Shown here piece by piece: positions 52,401-61,400 of a DNA stretch of 64,000 nucleotides. Origin of the DNA: Leptodactylus fallax (taxonomy: Eukaryota; Chordata; Amphibia; Anura; Leptodactylidae); assembly GCA_947044405.1 (NCBI GenBank), contig CAMRHE010000017.1, positions 10,136,001 through 10,200,000 on the forward strand. The letters run 5' to 3'. The notes under the pieces were generated by a model that had not been told where the DNA came from, made no database searches, and was given only the letters and a program-made list of their open reading frames with translations. The position numbers and the translations under genes were made by a program. Position 1 is the first letter of the stretch. Every line of letters begins with the position of its first letter.

Positions 52401-55400
52401 TTCCCGGTGAAGTTGTACTAAAGAAACTGCCCAGCAGGGGGAGCCCACACCAATTACGTATTCACTGTATAAACATTTGCAAGGAAAATGTGAGCGATCC
52501 TGCCGAAAAGTCTGTCTGCTTTGTGTGTGAATCAGAGTGACGTGAAGGAACGTGAATCACTGGAATAATCTGGACCCTTCATCGTCATGCTCTGTCCCCA
52601 GGTAGCCTCTACCTCTGCAGCCTCTTATGATAATTTTAGCAGTAATTCTTGTTACCGCAGGCAACAGGAGCGTATCTGCTATTTTTATATGAACTTCAGT
52701 AACACAATTCATCTATGTATAACCTGGCCTGGCCGTGTATAAACCGAATATCTGATGCTTATACACAGCTGAGTCAAGAAATTTGCCATGTGGATGTTGC
52801 GGTGTCATGTTAACCCCTCGTGAAGTGTGTTACCATGTTACGCTTTTACATCGGTCAGGACCGTGTTTTCTGTTCTTTATATCATGATAACCGCAGATAT
52901 CCAGGAAACGCAGGAGAAGCAATGTTCTGCGGTATTAACACTAATAACACGTTTAATTCCTATAGCACCAACATATTCCACAGCGCTGTACAGATTGTAG
53001 TTATTCACATGAATCCCTGTCCCCTTGAAAATCCAAATTTAAAGTTTTAGGGATTTTTTTTTTTTTTTTTGGCTGGCCCCCACACAGATCAGCTGCACGG
53101 GGCCACTTCTGATGCCCATGCTATACACAGCACGGAGCAGGAAGCTGTTGGCTCTGGTCTGGTATTTTCAGGAGTATGTAAATTGAGATGTGTTACCAAA
53201 AAATGCAAATTAACCCCTGAAACATTCATCCCCATGCAATTTTATAGGAAGTGATTTAACTAGTATGCATTACATCAGTATGGATTTTATAGTGTGGGAG
53301 GAAACTGAAGGTGTGAACACAGTATATAGGGTATAGAACGGTGCCCCGGCTGCTGCAGAACCTCTGAGCATCTTACATGGCCTTCTCAGATTTATCCTGG
53401 GGCTGATAAATTCATTATAAGGATGAGTTTTCCTTCAGTGCTATAAAGCAGCCATGTGTCCAGGCCCGTCCCCGGGATGATCACTTGGGGAGCACATTTC
53501 ACAGCACATCTAGCGCGCCGCTCTTTTATAGTCCCAGAGAAGCCCTTTTTACGTGGGTTATTTAACCTGCAATGGCTATAGACTGTGCCTGTGCGAGTGA
53601 TGCAAAGCATTGATGCTTGAAGTCCCCGCGCAGCTGGGAAGTCTCCGTGGGCACAGATATTGGCAGCTGTACAGCAGGTTCTTATTGTTGTCAGCAGAGG
53701 AGCCTTGTACAGCCAAAGCCCTGAGGCTCGGAGCGACATTCCTGACCCCCCTGCGCCTCTGACCACAGAGACTTGTTGCTAGATCCTTATCTGCCACTTC
53801 TCTAACTCCGGCTCTGATGGAATCATTAAAGCGTCCGCTGACAGCTGCTCCGCTGCAGACACTGGGGGGCATTCATGGAAATAGGGGGGCTTGCTGTTAC
53901 CTGTAGTCACCAGGAAAATGGCAGCGGCAATATTTTAAGTGTCACAACTTCTGAATAGGTTGGATGAAGCTGATCAGAAAGATTCCTTAAAGAGGTCGTC
54001 CATGAATTTCAGGACCAGGGAGGAGGCCAGGGAAGGGGAAACATAATAATAAAATAATAATTATAATAATAATTAAAAAAAAAAAACATACTCACCTGTC
54101 CCTGGCGCTCTGGTGTCTGGTCCCACACAAAATGGAGTCGCTGCTGCCACATGTGACCGCTGCGACTGATCAGCAGCTACAGGAAAGGAACTTGTGATGT
54201 ATGTGAGTGACATCACCGATTCCTTTCGTGTTGTCACATTCAGGGCAGGACTTCCAGCAGCAACTCCATGGCGCACAGTGTGCAGCAGAGTGCCAGGGAC
54301 AGGTGAGTATGTGTGTGTGTTTTTTTTTTTTGTTTTGTTTTGTTTTTTTAACACCTTTTCCATTCCCCAGCTGCCTCCCTGGGTCCTAAAATGGACAACC
54401 CCTTTAATGTTTCTTCCATTACAATATATATCCACATATAAATGTATAGTCCCTGTGCATCTGACAGCTTAGGCCACCATCAGTCACAAAAGCAGGGGGT
54501 CCCTAAGGCTCCATTCACAACTGGATCAAAGTCTCCATCACAGTGTCTGCCTAAAGTCGTGAGCAGGACGTTGGGCTCCGCATGTGTCCACTATTTTAGT
54601 AGTCTAGTTGTCTGTTACCCCTACGCAGGTGTAAACCTAGCACAATTCCCCTTTATGGAGGGAGCAGTCGTGTGACCAGCGCTCCATTCACTTCTATGGG
54701 GCTGACAAGGGTTGTGCTTGTCCGTCAGTCCCATAGAAGTGAATGAAGCAGTGGCCATGCATGAGCACTACAGCTCCATTCACACAGAGAGCACACTAGT
54801 TGATATATGACAGGTTTATTTCTTATGGGAAAACCCTTCTAATGGAAATTGAAGGATGACAAGATGGTGGTCAAACACTAAATGCTGCCATTGAGGTTTA
54901 GTCACAGTGCATGTAGATGCAGTGGAGTATATGGATCGAGTACTGGACCTCCATATGTCTCCTGTGTCATACAGAGGTATATAGATATCGTAGGCACCAT
55001 TCCATACCACATGTACAGCGGCATTGCTTCTAAGGGATAATACAGTGAGCGTTGTATGGCGTCCATGTAAAGCTCGCTACCTGAACTGGACAACCCAGTG
55101 AATCGGATAAGCCAGTACACCGATAATATTTGACTACTTTTTGGGTTGCCCGCTGATATTTGGTCTTCTGTTTTATAGTGTTACCTGAAGCGTATGTAAA
55201 CTTTCAGACAGCTTTTGGTTTTCTGGCAGTATTTGTGTCATTAATACATTTTATAATATACTTTATTAACACATTTTGCTTCCTTTCTGTGTAATCTTGC
55301 GTTTCCTTATTCTTTCCCTTATTCTTTCCCTTGAGAGCTGTCCCTGCTTCTCGCTGTGTATGGTGCCTAGAAATATCCCAATCCCAATTTATTAAATTAT

Positions 55401-58382
55401 TTATGCCAGTTTTCTGTCGCAGATGGGTGTAAGTCCGCCACATTGTTTGTTCTGTGTCTTGCTGACCCCTTTTTCCCAAAATGAGTGGAGAACATGGGGA
55501 ACCAGTGTAGGGATGCCTCGGCCCGACAGATTTATTATAACTCTCACCAGAAATCTAGCGTCAGATATTCCTCACCGGCGTAGAATTACATTCTGGCGCA
55601 CAGAAGGTGTGCCTGGTTTTTTGTTTTTTTTAAGAGGTCGGAGGTCTCTCAAGAAGTCAAGTGTGCTTCAGGCCAGTTGGGGAATTTATTAAGACTTGTG
55701 TAGGAAAAATCCCCCTCACTGTGTCCAAATACAGTGTTCTCCGTCATCCACATATAGGCAGAAATTTATTAAGACTGGTGTACTATACATCAGTCTTGGG
55801 AACCGTTCAGACTATATTTGGTATCTGTTAGGTAGATCTGTTTTACGGATTCAAAAAAGCAGACGCATACGGGTGGCCATCCATTTACAATGTTTTTAAA
55901 AAAAAAAAAAGACACAAAATCGTAGTATGCCGTCTGTTTTTATTTTTAACATTGATGTCTATGGAAATAGATGGCCATCCGTGTGCGTCCAATGTTTGCA
56001 TCTGTTTAACGGATCTGCGAAGTGAATATAAAAAAAAAACACAAAAACCCTGATCTGAATGGAGCCCAAGTCAAGTTTTTGGGTGGTGCGGGGTGCACTT
56101 GAATTACTGTGAGGCTCAGCCTCTTACTATGTCGGGTGCACGCCTGTGTCACAGAATTAGAATCTACGCCAGTCAGGACCTGGCCTGGGCTTTGGGTATA
56201 ATTCACACCAGTTTATAGTAAATCTGCCATGCCGGGGTGTCTCTGCCACGTCCACTCGTAAAAACTGGTGAGCAGTGGTGTGTCTTTGGTGCAGGAAAAG
56301 GCCGTGTACCAAATGTGTACCAAATTTACCATCTATACCAGAAAGCTGATGGCTTAATAATTTCCCTTCATTATATATATATATTTATTTATTTTAATAT
56401 CTTGTATAGTTTCCCTAGTCTCATAATCTCCTATTTTCTTGCCAAGTCTACCCATATCTTAATAAAAAATTCCGCCAATTAAAGTTCCCCGTTGCGATTT
56501 CCTGCTTCCCATAGCATAAATGTTGACAGCCAGCGACTCTCAGATTAAACAATCCCATTCTGCATCCCACGAGCGGATCATTTCCTGCTATGGTTAAGCT
56601 TCCCGTCCTTATTCTTCCAACTTACTCGCTTACAAAGCCTGGCACGCCGCACGTCTCCGCATATTACATTTGAAAGATGAAGGCACGCCCCTTGTTTTCG
56701 TTTTTCATCTCCTCCTTTACCCCCCTCCCTCCCCCCCTTCCTTTTTTTTTTTTTTTTTTTTTTTTTGTCTTTATCTGCCAGGACTTGCGACTGGTTTGCA
56801 CTTTACAATACTGGCAAATGTTACATAAGCCAAAAAAAAAAAAAAAATCATGGATCCTGGGCAGGAGTGTGTGGGCAGACCCCAAAGCATGACAGCAAGG
56901 TCTGACTTGTCAGGAGGAGTGGAAGAGTGAAAAAAAAAGAGAACTTTTAGCAGGCAGCGGAGCATTGACAAAATATGTGAATGGGAGCCGCTGGGAAGCT
57001 GTTATCACTCACGCACTGGGCTGTGGGGAGGGAGGAAACGTTTTTTTTTTTTTTTTTTTTTTTTTTTCCGTCTGCGCTGTCGCGTTTAAACTCAAGCCTG
57101 GAATTGGCTGCGAGCCCAGCACTGCATGGAGTTTGCAGAAGGTGGGTATGGCTCTGCTCGAACACAACACGGAACTGAGGGCGACAAAACGTATAGATAC
57201 ATGCCTCTCGTCATCTCGCTCCCTCGCCGCGTCACATTCCATCTTTCGCACGCTCGAGTCTCGTCTTCTTGCTCTTCTGTTGCTTTTGGGTTTTTTCTTC
57301 CTTCTTACCTCTTTCCGACATGCACAGTGTTAAAGTCATCTGCCCGGAGCAGAGTTGATCAAAGTGGATAATCTGGCAAACGAGGGATTAACCGCTCGCA
57401 AGCGGGGCCACATAAGCTATTCTGAAATGTCATTTGAGTGGCTTGGCCAAAGTTCAAAAGCAGATGCAGACTTGCGTTTGCTATTAACACCGGCGAGTGC
57501 TGATGCTTGCAGGATCTACCCAGGTCCTGAGACATAATATAAGGAGCCCAGTGTTTACCGGAGGGATCAGGGCTTGTCGTGGTTACTTTTGTGACAAGGC
57601 CTCGGCCAGCATTTACTGTGCTGTGCTGCGCTTTGTGAAATTTACCCTTTATGTTGTGTTGTGGGGCCACAAATGTGATAGAATAAGGGTCATAGGGGCA
57701 AGGAGTTTCCCCACTGTAGAGGCTGATAACAGGGAGCAATATTAGGCATTTAGCAAGCAGAGATATAGTAGGTTTTATACTGTGTGTACATGTTTATTTG
57801 GGCTGTTTTGTCGCTGCTGTACATGTAATAACTGGAACACGATTGTGTGATTTAGTTCTTATCTCGGCCTGTGTACACACTACATGCAGTAGCACCAATT
57901 CGGGGGGAGGATCTGAGGGATTTTGGGCCTTCAGGACCAGACACATTAAGCTGCCTTATTATATTTATATTATATAGTATTTATTATATTATTATAACCT
58001 CGATACAATTTTTTTTGTATATTGTTTTTGTTTCTTGTGATTTTTATACAGTATTGGGGGTTTTGTTTTTGCTATGGTATGTGGCAAATAAACCAAAAAA
58101 TGAGCAAGTGTTTTCTCATATAGCAGATCCCCAAGGCAGTGAATGTGGTAGGTGTTTGTGTTCACCATCATGTTGCAGTAGTTATGATATATTGTGTGTC
58201 TAAGGCTAATTGGTTTGGGGCCAGCAATGCAATAATCATTACTAGGAGCGGATTTCAAGGGGTTGTATATAATTCACATAGACTGTCCCTAGGTTACATT
58301 TCCTAATAACCATTACATGTAAGAAGCAGCTAATAATTATTACCGTCTTTGTGTGTGTGTGTATGTATGTGTATAATATTTT

Positions 58383-58433
<51 letters not shown>

Positions 58434-61400
58434 TGTGCGTGTCTATAATATATGTATAATACTGCAAAGTAAGCGTTTCAGGAATAGAAGGGTTAATAAT
58501 TATTTTTGTCAATTAATAACGTGAATGAAGAAAAGAGAAATCTAAACCCATCAATTTTTGGCGTGACCTTTACCCTTTGCCTTCCATCAGTTCTTCTCGG
58601 TACTCGCAGACAGTTTTTGGCAGAACTGGGCAGGGAGGTTGTTCCCGCCATCTTGGAGCACTAAGCACAGATCTTCTGTGGATGTTGCTTACTCCAATCC
58701 TTCTGTCTCTTCATCTAATCCCAGACAAACTGGATGATGCTGAGATCAGGGCTATATCTGTGGGGGCCGGATCATCACTTCCAGGACTCCTCCTCCAAAG
58801 GGCAAAGGTCACACCAAATATTGATGGGATTTACATTTCTCTTTTCTTCTTTTTAATTGACAAAGTTAAACTATTAACCCTTCTATTTCTGAAAGAATTC
58901 TTACTGTGGAATATTTTCTCCACACCTGCCTAAAACTTTTGCACAATAATATGTATTTATATGTGTGTGTGATAGAGATAGATAACTCCTATGTTATAAT
59001 CTTGTATAATTAGTATCTGTGCCTATATATACATATGCCGTGTCTGAGCCTAAGGACCATGTAACCAGATCTTTATAGGGAAGTAAGGATCTCCGTATGT
59101 AAATGAATGCATTATGCAAATCTCTATCTGGCCGTGTAGATGAAACAGGTTTTCCTTGTGACCGCACTTTCTATTTTTATTAATTTTGCTATGTTGTGTC
59201 TGACAGATCCCTGGGGCTGGGTAACCCCCAGTTCCATGACTAGCTGGAGGCCGGCTTCACGTGCAGCGCTTTAATGTCGTCCGTGTGTTTTGTGGGTTGT
59301 CTTTTTTGGTACTGGGATTTGATACTGATACAGGACTTTCCCTTCCATCTCCTTTCTCCTTGATCTGTCTTGGAAAGCCTCTAATGTTACATTTCACATC
59401 CATGTCTAAGTGGGAACTCGGGGCAGGGGGTTACATGTTGTGATCTAACTGGATTTGTGCAGATTTGTAGCAAAAAATGATGGCGTTTTATTGCATAAAC
59501 TAAAAATTGACTACAATATGTGAAGTCTCTAAAAGTATTGGGATATAGCATTGTTTATAGCAGAGTCTTCACAAGTATAAACCTTCATTACAGCAGATTG
59601 CGTTAGCTTTGTGATCTGTATGGATATTTTTATTGGGCACAACATTTTTTTTTTTTTATAACTTTCCCATCCCAAAATTAAGTTAAGTTTAAAGAGGTTA
59701 TCCGGGAAGTTAAAATTGGCTTAATTGATCCAGCGGACTCTTGATGATAGTGTCAAGGGAGGCGGGGGCCATCTTGGTTACGACCCCTGAGTCACGTGAT
59801 CGGAACTCGTCCCTGACCTCCAGGTCGCTCTGCCCCCTCTCTCCTTCCCTGTGCTATGAGGTTGGCTTTACTACAGTCAGCTAGCCCCCATAGCACATAA
59901 CACCTGCAAGATCAGGGGAGGGGGCAGCGCGACCCGGGGGTCCGAACCAGGCCAAAACCCCCGGGTCCATCAAGTAGAGCCCATCGGATCAATTAACTCC
60001 CTGGACAACCCATTTTAATTCCACTTACCAATCTACCTGCAAATAAATGACCATAAAAGCTCATGCACACAACCCTATTGCAGATGTATTATATGGTGTC
60101 CATAATGCCCAGTGACCACTGATCGGTTTAGTTACCTTGGGCTTACCGGCTCATACCGGCCGCCCTTCAGGCCTTCTGACAAGAAACCTGCTGATCATAA
60201 GGAGCCGATTTGTGCTTACTTTTGGTTAGATGGTGTTGTCCGACCATTAAATAAAGGTATTCCAGTACTTACTAGATATCATGCTAGAGACCACCCGATC
60301 ACAAGAACAGGGGCCATTTGTTCTTTAGAAATTATATGGAACTGCCGGAGATAGTTGAGTGTTATACTCTACAATCCCATGGTAAAGAATGGAATCCTCG
60401 AGCATTTGTGTCCTGCCGCTTCATTCATACAGTGGACTCGTAAACCCATTCTCATGACCAGTAGGGGGTCCCAGCGGTCTAGTAGTTATTCCGCATCTAG
60501 TGGATAGCTAATAACTTTAGCGCCTTTTAAATATCATGCATTGTTTAGATCTTAAATATGTAACCTTGTGTGTAACCATATATTAAAAAAAATTATCCAG
60601 TATAGCGTTATGGCCTTTGCTTACATAGTATAGCGCCATCTAGAGTTTAAAGTGCATAGCAATGTGCACGTCCACCTAATGAGCTCAGTGCTGTTGGACA
60701 CACATGCTCAGTCACTATCCCCACTGCAGGGTAAGTATGAAGGGACTTACAGTATATTGTCAGCTGCCAGAGGGGACAGTAGACTGACTGTGTCCAGAGT
60801 CAGCTTCTAATAGCACCAAGACAGGAAGCTAAAATGGTAGTAAATGCTATAAAATATCTTTTCATGGCTTTCAGTCTTTGGACTATAAGACGCACCCCTG
60901 AGTTATACACCAAAAAAGAGGAAAAAATATTTAATATCAATTAAAACGGTTGGTGGTGAAAGGAATTATAAGGTAGATAGGGAGTTTAATGACTAGGTGT
61001 TTACTCCTGTTAAACGACACACAGCTCTGTTAATACAGCAGACAGCGCAAACACAGCTCTTCTATACAGCACACATTGCAAACACAGCTCTGCTATACAG
61101 CACACATCGCAAACACAGCTCTGCTATACAGCACACATTGCAAACACAGCTCTACTATACAGCACACATCGCAAACACAGCTCTGCTATACAGCACACAT
61201 TGCAAACACAGCTCTGCTATACAGCACACATCGCAAACACAGCTCTGCTATACAGCACACATCGCAAACACAGCTCTGCTATACAGCACACATCGCAAAC
61301 ACAACTCTGCTATACAGCACACATCGCAAACACAGCTCTGCTATACAGCACACATCGCAAACACAGCTCTGCTATACAGCACACATCACAAACACAGCTC

